From Clostridia bacterium (GTDB lineage Bacteria; Bacillota; Clostridia; Christensenellales; Aristaeellaceae): a DNA stretch of 64,000 nucleotides. Both the position numbers and the translations under genes were made by a program. The stretch spans positions 83,594 to 147,593 of the forward strand of contig JAFSOC010000014.1 in the NCBI GenBank assembly GCA_017447185.1, given 5' to 3'. A model generated the notes under the pieces. That model searched no databases. It saw only the letters and a list, made by a program, of their open reading frames with translations, and was not told the origin of the DNA. Numbering within the stretch: position 1 is the stretch's first letter; each line of letters starts with the position of its first letter. This document shows positions 50,616 to 60,893 of the stretch, piece after piece.

Positions 50616-52538
50616 TTATTTCACAGAAGACAGGGACAGGAAAGGTCCGGGCAGCGCGGTCTCCCCGGTCCGGGGCGTGCCGGTGATGTCGCAGGGAACG
50701 CCTTCCGCCGCTGCCACCGGTTTCACCTGTTCCGGATCGAAGATCATGTGCAGCCGTTCCAGCTGCCGCCCCATGGCAAAGGGGCCTTCCTTCGCCATCC
50801 GGAATTCCACGGTCCGCTTTTCCGTGTCCACGTCAATATCGAACCAGGCATTCTGCCCTTCCCGGTCAAACCCGCAGAACTCCTGCCAGGCCGGCAGGTT
50901 CAGGCAGACTTCCGGTTCCGGATACATAACCCGCAGGTAGCCTCCCTGCATCCGGACATAGAGGTTGCCTTCCGCCTGGTTATCCCGCGTCGGGAAATCG
51001 ATCGCCGCTTCTCCGCAGTCATAGAAGATATTGTTGAAAATCTTCGCGTCCCGGGACGTACCGCCCCGTTCCATTCCGTGCATACGGAAGCCAACCGGCT
51101 TCAGGTAATATCCGCTGTGGCGGCATTTCCCGATCAGGTTATGGGCAACATACAGCCGGTCCGTTCCCTCGCCGTAAACGCCGTAGCCGTTCACCGCATC
51201 CGTCTCCCGCAGCTTGTACCAGCCGGAGGATCCGGGTTCCTGCGGAACCTTCGCAAGGTCAAACCTCCCGGGCACATTCCAGATGATGTTGTTGTCGATC
51301 AGGTTGATCCCGTCCCGGGTGCATTCGATAAAGATGGCTTCCCGCTGCTCGATTCCGTCCAGGAACCAGTTGCAGGTAATCCGGTTGTTCTCATTGCCGC
51401 AGTCCAGCCACAGGTGGTCCGCCCGTAAGGTGTTCCGGAATACGTTCCGACGGATCAGGCCGTTCACGCTGTTGTGCAGCTTGATGGCCCCGGCCTCCCA
51501 GGACAGTTCCATCTTCTGCCAGCCGGTTCCCTCGATGATGTTATCCTCGATCAGCATCTCCACGGCAAACAGGCCGGCAATTCCGCATACGCCGGCATCC
51601 AGGATCCGACATCCGCGGATTACGCTGTAGCCGATCATTTCGTCCGGCCGGTGGGTATGGTGCCAGCATTCGTTGCCCACGTCAATGGCCAGCGTATTGG
51701 ACCAGTAGAAAGTGCAGTCTTCGATGATCCAGTGATGGCCCCGGTATGCCGACAGCATACCGCGCTGCGGTACCGGCGCGCCGGTTGCCGCATGTGCAAA
51801 GGTCAGGCCTTTCACCCGGATATAGTTCAGGAACGGCTTGTCCGGTGCGAAGCACTGTTCCCGTACAGTCACCTCAATCTTATGGTCATGGGGATCCTCA
51901 TCTCCCGCCAGGCGGAAATGCACCTTCATGCCGTTCGCTTCCACCCAGTAGGTATTGTCCCGCTGCCCCATCAGGTAGTACAGCGGCACCTGTTCCAGCG
52001 GTTTCCCGTCGCAGAACACGCATCCCCGCCGGTTCAGGTAGGTTGTCATGTCTGTTTTGTCATATTCAATAAACAGCCGGTCGTGGATAATATTGACCGC
52101 GCAGAAGGGATTGTATCCCCGGAACAGGTCCGGATCCAGGTCATATTCCCAGATGCGGACATCCTCCTTGTCCTTCATGCGCAGCATCCAGCCCTCGCTG
52201 GGGATAAACTCCGTCACCTCTTCCGAAGCGCTGACCACCACTTCCCCGTCCCCGTAGGCTTCATAGGCAATCATATGGTCCGGATCTTCCCCGCCGCGGG
52301 CCGGGCGGACACATTCCCGGTAGGTCCCCGCATGAATCCGGACCCGGGTGCCCGGTTCAGCCACAGCCGCGGCGCGGCCGATCGTCCGGAAGGGGGCGTC
52401 TTTGCTGCCGTCATTTTCGTCCGACGCTGCAGGATTGTCTGCGCTTACGAACAGTTCCCGTGCATAAACGGGATCCTTTTCCCAGAAATGAAAACTGCTG
52501 CCATCCGGCAGGATCGCCGAGTAATCTTTCTTTTCCAT
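50616..52538 (-). CDS. Right-handed beta-helix glycosidase related to GH120 beta-xylosidases
   Basis: A 640-residue protein without signal peptide. Residues about 25-90 have the DUF1565-like start (ELFVSADNPAASDENDGSKD, then PFRTIGRAAAVAEPGTRVRI), and a parallel beta-helix follows. The order VKGLTFAHAATGAPVPQ, IIEDCTFYWSNTLAID, AGAIKLHNS, HLWLDCGNENN and AIFIECTRDG follows that of the GH120 xylosidase XylC from Thermoanaerobacterium as I recall it. The predicted nucleophile is Asp379 (LWLD) and the acid/base Glu405 (FIEC), near the reported Asp382 and Glu405. It starts 35 bp after ylmH, so the two may share a transcript. The assignment to GH120 is from memory of motifs. Confidence 0.75.
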   Translation of the reverse strand: MEKKDYSAILPDGSSFHFWEKDPVYARELFVSADNPAASDENDGSKDAPFRTIGRAAAVAEPGTRVRIHAGTYRECVRPARGGEDPDHMIAYEAYGDGEVVVSASEEVTEFIPSEGWMLRMKDKEDVRIWEYDLDPDLFRGYNPFCAVNIIHDRLFIEYDKTDMTTYLNRRGCVFCDGKPLEQVPLYYLMGQRDNTYWVEANGMKVHFRLAGDEDPHDHKIEVTVREQCFAPDKPFLNYIRVKGLTFAHAATGAPVPQRGMLSAYRGHHWIIEDCTFYWSNTLAIDVGNECWHHTHRPDEMIGYSVIRGCRILDAGVCGIAGLFAVEMLIEDNIIEGTGWQKMELSWEAGAIKLHNSVNGLIRRNVFRNTLRADHLWLDCGNENNRITCNWFLDGIEQREAIFIECTRDGINLIDNNIIWNVPGRFDLAKVPQEPGSSGWYKLRETDAVNGYGVYGEGTDRLYVAHNLIGKCRHSGYYLKPVGFRMHGMERGGTSRDAKIFNNIFYDCGEAAIDFPTRDNQAEGNLYVRMQGGYLRVMYPEPEVCLNLPAWQEFCGFDREGQNAWFDIDVDTEKRTVEFRMAKEGPFAMGRQLERLHMIFDPEQVKPVAAAEGVPCDITGTPRTGETALPGPFLSLSSVK

Positions 52539-52573
52539 GCGCTCGCCCTCTCTCTGTTTATATTTTTATCTTT

Positions 52574-53323
52574 TTATATCAGTTTCCGGAGCTGAACCAG
52601 AAACCGTTTTTTCCGGGTCTCATACTCAATTCCGTCATACACCGCCTTGCCGAAGCCGCGCACTGACAGCATGTCCCCTTCCTTCAGCCGGGTGCTCCGG
52701 TCTGTCACCGTCCGCCCGTTCACAAACACCTTCTCCGCCGCGAACAGCCTGTCCGCCTGCCCGCGGGAAAGATTCGCAAAGGCGGCGACCACCGCGTCCA
52801 GCCGTTCCGACGCCACGTTGACCCGCAGGGCTGCGTACCGCGGTTCCAGTTCCGGAACATCTGCCCCGGCGACTGTTGCCGTGACCGTGGTCCTCCGCAC
52901 CTGGTCCAGGGAGGATGTCAGCATCTCCGCCACGGAGGACAGGCAGATAAACCAGGCGCTTTTCCCGCGCACCAGGATATCGCCGATCACACTGCGTTCA
53001 ATGCCCAGGCCGAGAATGGCCCCCAGGTAATCCCGGTGCGTCAGTTCCTCCGCGTATTTATATGATTTCGGACGCACTTCAATCACCGTGAGCGGCGGCT
53101 CCGCCTTTCCGAGATCCTCCTCGTTTCCGGCGGCCAGGATCTTCCGCTCCGCGTTTTCATATCCGCCGGTAAGGAAGAAGGAAAAGCCCGCTGCTTCCCG
53201 GCTGCGGAGCAGGTCGTCCTGTTCCGCGGGAGACAGGAATCCGGAATACTGCCAGCTTCCGGTCTTCTCGCTTTTCCGGCAAAGGTCCAGCAAATGCCGG
53301 AGCATTACGTCGTTTGTTTCCAT
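52574..53323 (-). CDS. ylmH: YlmH-family S4-domain RNA-binding protein
   Basis: A 249-residue protein with the YlmH layout: an N-terminal helical part (AFSFFLTGGYENAERKI-like FFLTGGYENAERKILAAG), a central domain with HRDYLGAILGLGIERSVIGD, and a C-terminal S4 domain (about 172-240; SERLDAVVAAFANLSRGQAD, then KVFVNGRTV). YlmH family members bind ribosomal RNA and act in rescue or quality control on the large subunit in Firmicutes, and the gene is often near division genes. Here the neighbour is a glycosidase, which is not the usual context. Confidence 0.9.
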   Translation of the reverse strand: METNDVMLRHLLDLCRKSEKTGSWQYSGFLSPAEQDDLLRSREAAGFSFFLTGGYENAERKILAAGNEEDLGKAEPPLTVIEVRPKSYKYAEELTHRDYLGAILGLGIERSVIGDILVRGKSAWFICLSSVAEMLTSSLDQVRRTTVTATVAGADVPELEPRYAALRVNVASERLDAVVAAFANLSRGQADRLFAAEKVFVNGRTVTDRSTRLKEGDMLSVRGFGKAVYDGIEYETRKKRFLVQLRKLI

Positions 53324-53392
53324 GTGTTTTTCGCTGTTGTCCTCTTCTGAAAATGCTGCGCCTCATCATACCATAAAAACAGCGGAACCGGA

Positions 53393-53426
53393 AGCAAAAA
53401 AAAGACACACCTGCGTGTGCCTTTTT
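53393..53426 (-). terminator. Terminator after the glycerate kinase gene
   Basis: GGCACACGCAGGTGTGTC forms a GTGTG/CACAC-type stem followed by eight T residues on the minus strand; T5 on the plus side makes it partly bidirectional. Confidence 0.7.
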
Positions 53427-53439
53427 CCGTCCGGCCTGT

Positions 53440-54675
53440 TTATCCGCGAAGCAGCGCCACCGCCACATCGTTCACGTTCGTTCCCGTGGGGCCGGTCATG
53501 ATCAGTCCGCCGGTTTTTTCCAGTGCATGATAGGCGTCATTGTTCTTCAGCACATCGTCGATCAGGATGCCGGCTTCCTTCAGGGTACCTTTTGTATCCC
53601 CGTCCGCGTATCCGCCGGCAGCATCCGTCGGCCCGTCCGTTCCGTCGCTGCCGAAGGAGAATACGGCCGCGCTTGACATGCCTCCGATCTCGTTTCCGGC
53701 GGCCAGCGCCAGTTCCTGGTTCCGTCCGCCCTTTCCCTTTCCGGTCAGGACCACCACGGTTTCCCCGCCGGCGATGAATGCCATGGATTTTCCGCACCCC
53801 TGATGCGTCTGCAGCACGCTGGCCAGGAAGCTTCCCGCTTCCTTTGCCTGGCAGCGGAGCTGATCCGTCAGCAGCACCGGTTCATATCCCAGTTCCCGGC
53901 AGGTCTTTGCCGCTGCCGCACACAGTTCGCGCACGCTTCCGTTGATCTGTGTTTCCACATTGTCCAGTACCTTCGGCGTTTCCACCTCCAGCAACCGTTT
54001 TGCTTCTTCCGACAGGCGCAGGCTGTACTTTTCCGCGATCCGCAGCGCGTCCTTTGCCGTAGCGCTGTCCGGGCAGGCCGGGCCGGAGGCGATCATGTCC
54101 AGCGGATCTCCAAGGATATCGCTCAGCACCACGGCCACCACTTTCGCTGGCGCGCAGATTTTGGCGAACCGTCCGCCCTTGACCTGGCTCAGGCGTTTCC
54201 GGATCGTGTTGATCTCCACAATATCTGCCCCACAGGCCAGCAGCTGCTGGGTCACGTCCTGCAGTTCCTTTCCCGGCACCAGCGGTTTTTCAAACAGCGC
54301 ACTGCCTCCGCCGCTGAGCAGGAACAGTACCGTGTCCTCCGCGTTCAGGTGCTCCACCAGGTCCAGCGCCGCCTGGGTTCCCCGGAAGGAATTCTCATCC
54401 GGAACCGGGTGCCCCGCTTCAAAGCATTCGCAGCGGGGAATCGGGCCCATTACATGGTCGTATTTCGTAACGACCACGCCCTGGTCAATCCGGTCACCGA
54501 GGCAGTCCGAGGCGGCTTTTGCCATCTGCCAGGCTGCCTTTCCGGCCGCGACCAGCAGCACCCTCCCCGGAAATGCCCGTCCGGCCAGTGCCCTGCTGAC
54601 CGCCGCGTCCGGCTGCACCGCCGCAATCGCGTCCCGGATAATCCGGTCCGCGTCATTCCGTAAAGCACGATTCAT
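53440..54675 (-). CDS. Glycerate 2-kinase, type II (DUF4147/MOFRL)
   Basis: A 411-residue kinase of the GckA/TtuD family. RVLLVAAGKAAWQMAKAA and the nucleotide/metal motif LFLLSGGGSALFEKP near 120 lie in the N-terminal domain. The C-terminal MOFRL domain has GGETVVVLTGKGKGGRNQE, FSFGSDGTDGPTDAAGGYAD and TGPTGTNVND. The enzyme phosphorylates D-glycerate to 2-phosphoglycerate, which enters lower glycolysis. It lies 72 bp after the GntP transporter on the same strand, a transport-and-kinase pair for glycerate or a related acid. It ends at a terminator. Confidence 0.93.
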   Translation of the reverse strand: MNRALRNDADRIIRDAIAAVQPDAAVSRALAGRAFPGRVLLVAAGKAAWQMAKAASDCLGDRIDQGVVVTKYDHVMGPIPRCECFEAGHPVPDENSFRGTQAALDLVEHLNAEDTVLFLLSGGGSALFEKPLVPGKELQDVTQQLLACGADIVEINTIRKRLSQVKGGRFAKICAPAKVVAVVLSDILGDPLDMIASGPACPDSATAKDALRIAEKYSLRLSEEAKRLLEVETPKVLDNVETQINGSVRELCAAAAKTCRELGYEPVLLTDQLRCQAKEAGSFLASVLQTHQGCGKSMAFIAGGETVVVLTGKGKGGRNQELALAAGNEIGGMSSAAVFSFGSDGTDGPTDAAGGYADGDTKGTLKEAGILIDDVLKNNDAYHALEKTGGLIMTGPTGTNVNDVAVALLRG

Positions 54676-54699
54676 GGGTTGTCCTCCTTGTTGATGAAA

Positions 54700-54737
54700 G
54701 AAAGGGCGTGCCGCGCTTTTCCCGGCACAGCACGCCC
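54700..54737 (-). promoter_or_regulatory. Intercistronic hairpin between gntP-type permease and kinase genes
   Basis: Stem GGGCGTGC/GCACGCCC followed on the minus strand by TTTCTTTC. It is a weak terminator or processing site that could lower kinase expression relative to the permease. Confidence 0.5.
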
Positions 54738-54747
54738 GGATGGCTTA

Positions 54748-56139
54748 TCAGAAGATCAGGCTCAGGATGAAGATTTCGATCATCGCCGCGATACCGATCA
54801 CCAGCGTCATCAGCGTCTGCGTTTTGTAGCCCTCCTCCGGCTGCATCTCCCCGAAGTTGGTCACCACCCAGAAGTAGGAATCGTTCGCGTGGGAAACCGT
54901 CATGGCGCCGGCGCCGATGGCCATCACCACCAGTGCAATCTCCACCGGCGAGGTAAATCCAAGCACAGGCAGCAGCGGAGCCACGATACCCGCCGTGGTC
55001 GTAATTGCCACTGTGGAGGATCCCTGCGCGCTCTTGAGGATGGCTGCCAGCAGGAACGGGAAGAAGATTCCCATGGCTTCCAGCACACCCGCGTTCGCCT
55101 TGATGAAGTTCACCATGTCGGAAGAGGAAATGACCTTACCCAGCACACCGCCGGCTGCCGTCACAAACAGGATCGGGCCTACGGTTTTGAGCGTCTCATT
55201 GGCCATATTGTAGAATTCCTTCATCTTTCCGGAGGTGCCCAGCTGGACGATTGCCAGGATTGTACCAACGCCCAGGGCGATAATCGGCGTTCCCAGGAAG
55301 GCCAGTCCGTCCGCAATCCACCCGGTCCATTTTGCCATGGAAGAGATGGAGGAAAGCGCCATCAGCAGGATCGGAACCACCAGCGGCGCCAGCGCGTTGC
55401 ATCCGCCGGGCAGCTTACCGTATTCCGCCTTCAGTTCTTCATAGGTCTTGACAATTTCGTTTGCTCCGCCCACCTCATCCGCGCTCTTAATCTTCTTTCC
55501 GATAAACTTCGCGTAGATCAGGCCGGCAATCAGCGGGAAGATGGAGCACAGCAGGCCGATTCCGATGACCAGCAGCAGGTTGTCTCCTGCGCCCAGGGTC
55601 TGTGCCGCGGCAATGGGGCCCGGCGTCGGCGGGATAAACACATGGGAGATATACAGGCCACAGGAAAGGCAGACCGTCATCGCCACGCTGCTCACGCCTG
55701 TGCGCTTCACCAGCGCCTTACGGATCGGGTTCAGGATGACAAATCCGCTGTCGCAGAAAACAGGAATGGAAACCACCCAACCCATCAGCTCAATCGCCAG
55801 CTGGGGATGCTTCTCGCCCACCAGCCGGATCACCATGTCCGCCAGTTTCAGGGCTGCGCCGGTCTTTTCCAGCACGGTTCCGATAAAGGCGCCGAGGATA
55901 ATCACAATACCGATGGAGGTGAATGTGCCGGAGAAACCGGCCCCGATGACAGACGGCAGCCCGCTCACCTTTGTACCGTCCTCAAGGGTTTTGTCCACCA
56001 GCGGAATCCCGGCGATAATACCGAGCACCAAAGAAATGGCCATGATCGCGAGGAACGGATGAACCTTCAGCTTGGAGATCAGAAGGATCATGATCACAAT
56101 CGCGATCACGAATGCGATGATAAGCGGTACCCCTGTCAT
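54748..56139 (-). CDS. GntP-family permease (gluconate/glycerate-type)
   Basis: A 463-residue membrane protein with about 12-13 spans, of the GntP branch of the ion transporter superfamily. HPFLAIMAISLVLGIIAGIP, SIPVFCDSGFVILNPI, HVFIPPTPGPIAAA, QGSSTVAITTTAGIVAPLLP and SHANDSYFWVVTNFGEM are the family hallmarks. Such proteins import gluconate, glycerate or related hydroxy acids with protons. The downstream glycerate kinase makes glycerate the likely substrate. The promoter is at 56191-56218. Confidence 0.93.
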   Translation of the reverse strand: MTGVPLIIAFVIAIVIMILLISKLKVHPFLAIMAISLVLGIIAGIPLVDKTLEDGTKVSGLPSVIGAGFSGTFTSIGIVIILGAFIGTVLEKTGAALKLADMVIRLVGEKHPQLAIELMGWVVSIPVFCDSGFVILNPIRKALVKRTGVSSVAMTVCLSCGLYISHVFIPPTPGPIAAAQTLGAGDNLLLVIGIGLLCSIFPLIAGLIYAKFIGKKIKSADEVGGANEIVKTYEELKAEYGKLPGGCNALAPLVVPILLMALSSISSMAKWTGWIADGLAFLGTPIIALGVGTILAIVQLGTSGKMKEFYNMANETLKTVGPILFVTAAGGVLGKVISSSDMVNFIKANAGVLEAMGIFFPFLLAAILKSAQGSSTVAITTTAGIVAPLLPVLGFTSPVEIALVVMAIGAGAMTVSHANDSYFWVVTNFGEMQPEEGYKTQTLMTLVIGIAAMIEIFILSLIF

Positions 56140-56190
56140 AAGTAACCCCTCCTATTCAATTTGTACGGCGCCCTCGCCGCTGTTACCCTT

Positions 56191-56218
56191 ATTCTACCAT
56201 ATTCTCCCAGTCCGTCAA
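56191..56218 (-). promoter_or_regulatory. Promoter for the glycerate operon
   Basis: On the minus strand TTGACG (56218-56213) and TAGAAT (56196-56191) are 16 bp apart, about 50 bp before the permease start. Confidence 0.65.
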
Positions 56219-56231
56219 CTGTTCCGTGCTA

Positions 56232-56255
56232 TAAAAAAACCGGCCCGAAGGCCGG
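56232..56255 (-). terminator. Terminator after the second GH51 gene
   Basis: CCGGCC-TTCG-GGCCGG hairpin followed by seven T residues on the minus strand, 8 bp past the stop codon. Confidence 0.9.
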
Positions 56256-56262
56256 AAGAAGA

Positions 56263-57844
<1,582 letters not shown>

Positions 57845-57847
<3 letters not shown>

Positions 57848-57858
57848 CATGCATGTTT
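57845..57858. promoter_or_regulatory. Palindromic operator candidate at the GH51 promoter
   Basis: AAACATGCATGTTT is a perfect 14-bp palindrome that overlaps the -35 element. Its size and position suit a GntR- or LacI-type repressor; the cognate regulator is not visible in this window. Confidence 0.5.
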
Positions 57859-57896
57859 TCAGAATATCATCGTCCTCCGCAGGTCCCTGCCGGACA

Positions 57897-57926
57897 TTGT
57901 CCGCTCCTGCCGGATCATGGTATAAT
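57897..57926 (+). promoter_or_regulatory. Promoter for the Suv3-like helicase
   Basis: TTGTCC (57897-57902) and TATAAT (57921-57926) separated by 18 bp, 46 bp before the start codon. Confidence 0.65.
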
Positions 57927-57971
57927 CAGAGCAGTAAATCAGCTTCAGGCTGTGCATTGGAGGAACGGATC

Positions 57972-60347
57972 ATGAACCGGGAAGACAGGAAAGTTACGGA
58001 GGCCTATATTCAGGCTGTCCTGTCTGAACGGGAGCAGTGCCTGTATCAGAACGCGCTGAACAAGGTGCGCGTCATCACCCGCAGCATGAAGCCGGCGGAA
58101 AAGGAAGAATACCTGCAGAGCGACGCCTTTCGGAACACCCTGCGCCAACTGCAGCGGCGGGACCGGATTTACCAGGGACTGCTGCATCACGAGCTGGTGC
58201 AGCCTGGCGCGCAGAGTGAACGGGACCGCCTTTCCCGGCTCATCGCCGGTGAACTGCAGGCTGGCAGGAAGGTGAATCTCTCCTTCCTGCGCACGGTGGA
58301 TAAGTGCCATGTTCCGCTGGAAAAAGCATACCGCGCCATCCAGGTGATCCGGGAAGGAACCCTGCGCCACTGGATGGATGACCATATCGGTTCCCTGACC
58401 GTCCGGGCGGAAAACAAGATCGTCCTTTGGATGCGCACCGGGGACGCGGCTTCCTGCCTGCGGGGGGAAGATACCGAAACCTCCGTCGTCCGCCGGGTGA
58501 TGCAGAAGTCTTTCCCCGGCGGCCTCACCGCAAAAAACATATCGCCGGCTTTCCGGCCCGGTACGCTGGATTCCTTTATCCGTACGGAAGCCTGCAAGGC
58601 CTTCCCGGAACTGCAGGCCTGCCGGAATGTCCGAATGCCCTCCGGGGAGTCGGTTTCCACCGGCATGAACCGGGAAACGGAGCGCGGTGAACGCCTCGTC
58701 CTGAATTCACTGAACCGCCGCTTCTCCCGGGAGCGGATCCGCCGCCTCCTGGAGCGGAATCCGGAGCTGATCCGCCTCCAGAAACAGCAGGATGCCGCCG
58801 GCCGGCGGGAAAAACGGATCCGTGCCGCCCTGCTGGACGCAATCCCGGAGCATTACAGGGACCTGTATCCCCTCGCCCGGCAGATGAAGCGCCATTTCTT
58901 CCTCCATCTGGGGCCCACCAATTCCGGCAAAACCTATGAAGGCGTCCAGCGCCTCCGCGGTGCGGAAAACGGGCTTTACCTGGGGCCCCTGCGGCTGCTG
59001 GCCGCAGAGCAGTTCGAAGCCCTGAATATGGACGACGTCCCCTGTTCCCTCGTCACCGGTGAAGAGCAGATCCGTGTTCCCTTCAGCCGGGTCCAGTCTT
59101 CCACGGTGGAGATGGCCGATCTGAAAACACACTACGACGTCGCTGTCATTGATGAATGCCAGATGATCGCCGACCGGAACCGGGGCGGCGCCTGGACCGC
59201 CGCCATCCTGGGCCTGTGCGCGGAAGAAATCCACGCCTGCGCCTCTCCCGACGCGGAAACCCTGCTGACCCGGATTATCGCGGAATGCGGCGACGAGCTG
59301 ACGGTTGTGCGTCATGAGCGCATGACACCGCTGGAGGTCGATAAGGACGGTTTCCAGTTCCCGACCTCCGTCCGTCCGGGGGATGCGCTGATCGTCTTTT
59401 CCAAGGCCCGGGTGCATGCCGTCGCAGCGGAGCTGCGCTCCCGAGGCTATAAAGTATCCCTGATCTACGGTGCGCTTCCCCCGGATGTGCGCCGGAACCA
59501 GGCGGACCGTTTCATGCGGGGTGTCACGGAAGTGGTCGTTTCCACCGACGCGATTGCCATGGGTATGAATCTTCCGATCCAGCGGGTCGTTTTCCTGGAG
59601 TCGGAGAAATACGACGGGGATGTCACCCGCCCGCTGACAGATGCGGAAATCAAACAAATCGCCGGCCGTGCCGGCCGGTTCGGAAAATATGAAATCGGTT
59701 ATGTGAACGCTTTCGGTTTTAAGAAAGAAGTGGCCCGGGCTCTGGCCCGCCCGCTGCTGCCCCTGACGGAAGGCGTCATCAGCTTCCCGGATTCCCTGCT
59801 GGGAATACCCCTGCCGCTGATGCGCATCCTGGATCAGTGGCTCCGCATGCAGGATAAAGGCTGTTTTTCCAAAGCATCCACTGTCCGCATGGCGGAACTG
59901 GCTGCCATGATGGAAACGCCGAAAACCGACCGGCACCTGCTGTACCGGTTCCTCTGCATTCCGTTTGACGAAAAGGAGCAGGACCTGCTCGCCCGCTGGA
60001 AAGCCATGTATCACGCTGAATGCCAGGGCATCCATATCAGCGTCCTGCCGGAGCTGCCGGAAATGCTGGATCCAGAATCCTGTACAATCAGTATGCTGGA
60101 TACGCTGGAAGCGGATTACCGGCGCTGCGACCTGTATTACAACTATGTACGCCTCTTCCTGGAGGATCCGGATCCCCTGCTGGCGGAAATCCAGCGCCGC
60201 AAGGACCTGATCTCCCAAGGTATTGTGCATATCCTCTCCACACAGAAGCTGCAGCAGCGCACCTGCCCTTCCTGCCGCCGCCGTCTGCCCTGGAACTGGC
60301 CCTACCGTCTCTGCGATACCTGCCACAGCATCGGCCGCAGGCGCTGA
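57972..60347 (+). CDS. Suv3-like superfamily 2 RNA helicase
   Basis: A 791-residue helicase. Residues 1 to about 310 are helical and unrecognised (DUF-like). The core carries Walker A GPTNSGKT near 317, Walker B/DEAD-box variant DECQM near 395, motif IV-V IVFSKARVHAVAAELRSRGY and VVSTDAIAMGMNLPIQRVVF, and motif VI QIAGRAGRFG. The order and the GPTNSGKT and DECQM forms match the SUV3/SUPV3L1 group, known for mitochondrial and alphaproteobacterial RNA degradation. The C-terminus has a CPSCRRRLPW...CDTC zinc-ribbon-like pair. ATG at 57972 has GGAGG upstream and fits the promoter; the longer frame would start inside the GH51 gene. Confidence 0.88.
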   Translation: MNREDRKVTEAYIQAVLSEREQCLYQNALNKVRVITRSMKPAEKEEYLQSDAFRNTLRQLQRRDRIYQGLLHHELVQPGAQSERDRLSRLIAGELQAGRKVNLSFLRTVDKCHVPLEKAYRAIQVIREGTLRHWMDDHIGSLTVRAENKIVLWMRTGDAASCLRGEDTETSVVRRVMQKSFPGGLTAKNISPAFRPGTLDSFIRTEACKAFPELQACRNVRMPSGESVSTGMNRETERGERLVLNSLNRRFSRERIRRLLERNPELIRLQKQQDAAGRREKRIRAALLDAIPEHYRDLYPLARQMKRHFFLHLGPTNSGKTYEGVQRLRGAENGLYLGPLRLLAAEQFEALNMDDVPCSLVTGEEQIRVPFSRVQSSTVEMADLKTHYDVAVIDECQMIADRNRGGAWTAAILGLCAEEIHACASPDAETLLTRIIAECGDELTVVRHERMTPLEVDKDGFQFPTSVRPGDALIVFSKARVHAVAAELRSRGYKVSLIYGALPPDVRRNQADRFMRGVTEVVVSTDAIAMGMNLPIQRVVFLESEKYDGDVTRPLTDAEIKQIAGRAGRFGKYEIGYVNAFGFKKEVARALARPLLPLTEGVISFPDSLLGIPLPLMRILDQWLRMQDKGCFSKASTVRMAELAAMMETPKTDRHLLYRFLCIPFDEKEQDLLARWKAMYHAECQGIHISVLPELPEMLDPESCTISMLDTLEADYRRCDLYYNYVRLFLEDPDPLLAEIQRRKDLISQGIVHILSTQKLQQRTCPSCRRRLPWNWPYRLCDTCHSIGRRR

Positions 60348-60351
60348 AACG

Positions 60352-60735
60352 TTATTTTCCCTGTTTTTCCTCTTCGTAGTCTTTCAGCTTTCCGCTGAAA
60401 AAGTTCAGTTTCCAGGTGACTTTATCCAGGTATTTCTGCATTTCCTCCATCCGCCGGATCACGTTTTCCCGGTGCTCCCGCAGCAGCTCCACGCGCTCCT
60501 TCAGCGTCTGGTCCCCTTCCCTGGTCAGTTCCACGAAGCGCAGGATCTCCTGCAGGGACATGCCTGTGTTTTTGAGACAGCACACCAGTCCGAGGGCTTC
60601 CAGGTCCTCGTCCGTATACTGACGGAATCCGCCGGCGCTCCGTTCCACGCCGGTAATCAGTCCTTCTTTTTCATAATAGCGCAAAGTATGGGCAGACAGG
60701 CCCGTTTTTTTGCTCACGTCCTGAATGGAATACAT
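60352..60735 (-). CDS. MerR-family transcriptional regulator
   Basis: A 127-residue regulator. MYSIQDVSKKTGLSAHTLRY and GVERSAGGFRQYTDEDLEAL are the winged helix-turn-helix of the MerR family, followed by a coiled coil (about 75-120) and no metal-binding cysteine cluster. GGAGG precedes the ATG at 60735; the longer frame has no family match. The group of short MerR proteins with this sequence type often controls aldo/keto reductases and other redox genes. A dyad TTAGAG-N4-CTCTAA lies in its own 5' region, similar to the one in the reductase 2 promoter at 49.3 kb. Confidence 0.9.
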   Translation of the reverse strand: MYSIQDVSKKTGLSAHTLRYYEKEGLITGVERSAGGFRQYTDEDLEALGLVCCLKNTGMSLQEILRFVELTREGDQTLKERVELLREHRENVIRRMEEMQKYLDKVTWKLNFFSGKLKDYEEEKQGK

Positions 60736-60755
60736 GGAATAACCCTCCGATGTTA

Positions 60756-60771
60756 TTAGAGTTTGCTCTAA
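60756..60771. promoter_or_regulatory. MerR operator-like dyad ahead of the merR gene
   Basis: TTAGAG-N4-CTCTAA, a perfect 6-4-6 dyad, placed at about +4 to +19 of the predicted transcript, a position that suits autorepression. Its extended form on the minus strand, CCTTAGAGCAAACTCTAA, shares CTTAGAG and ACTC with the spacer of the promoter at 49291-49321. Confidence 0.6.
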
Positions 60772-60781
60772 GGTTAGCGTC

Positions 60782-60810
60782 ATTATAGGGTTTCGGCGAA
60801 ATTCTGTCAA
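60782..60810 (-). promoter_or_regulatory. Promoter for the merR gene
   Basis: On the minus strand TTGACA (60810-60805) and TATAAT (60787-60782) are 17 bp apart: a full consensus promoter. Confidence 0.85.
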
Positions 60811-60893
60811 CCACCGTCCAAAGGAAACATACACAGCATTTCCATTTTGTGGTATCATCATGGCAGGAGCTTACAGGGAAAGGGGGAAGCATC

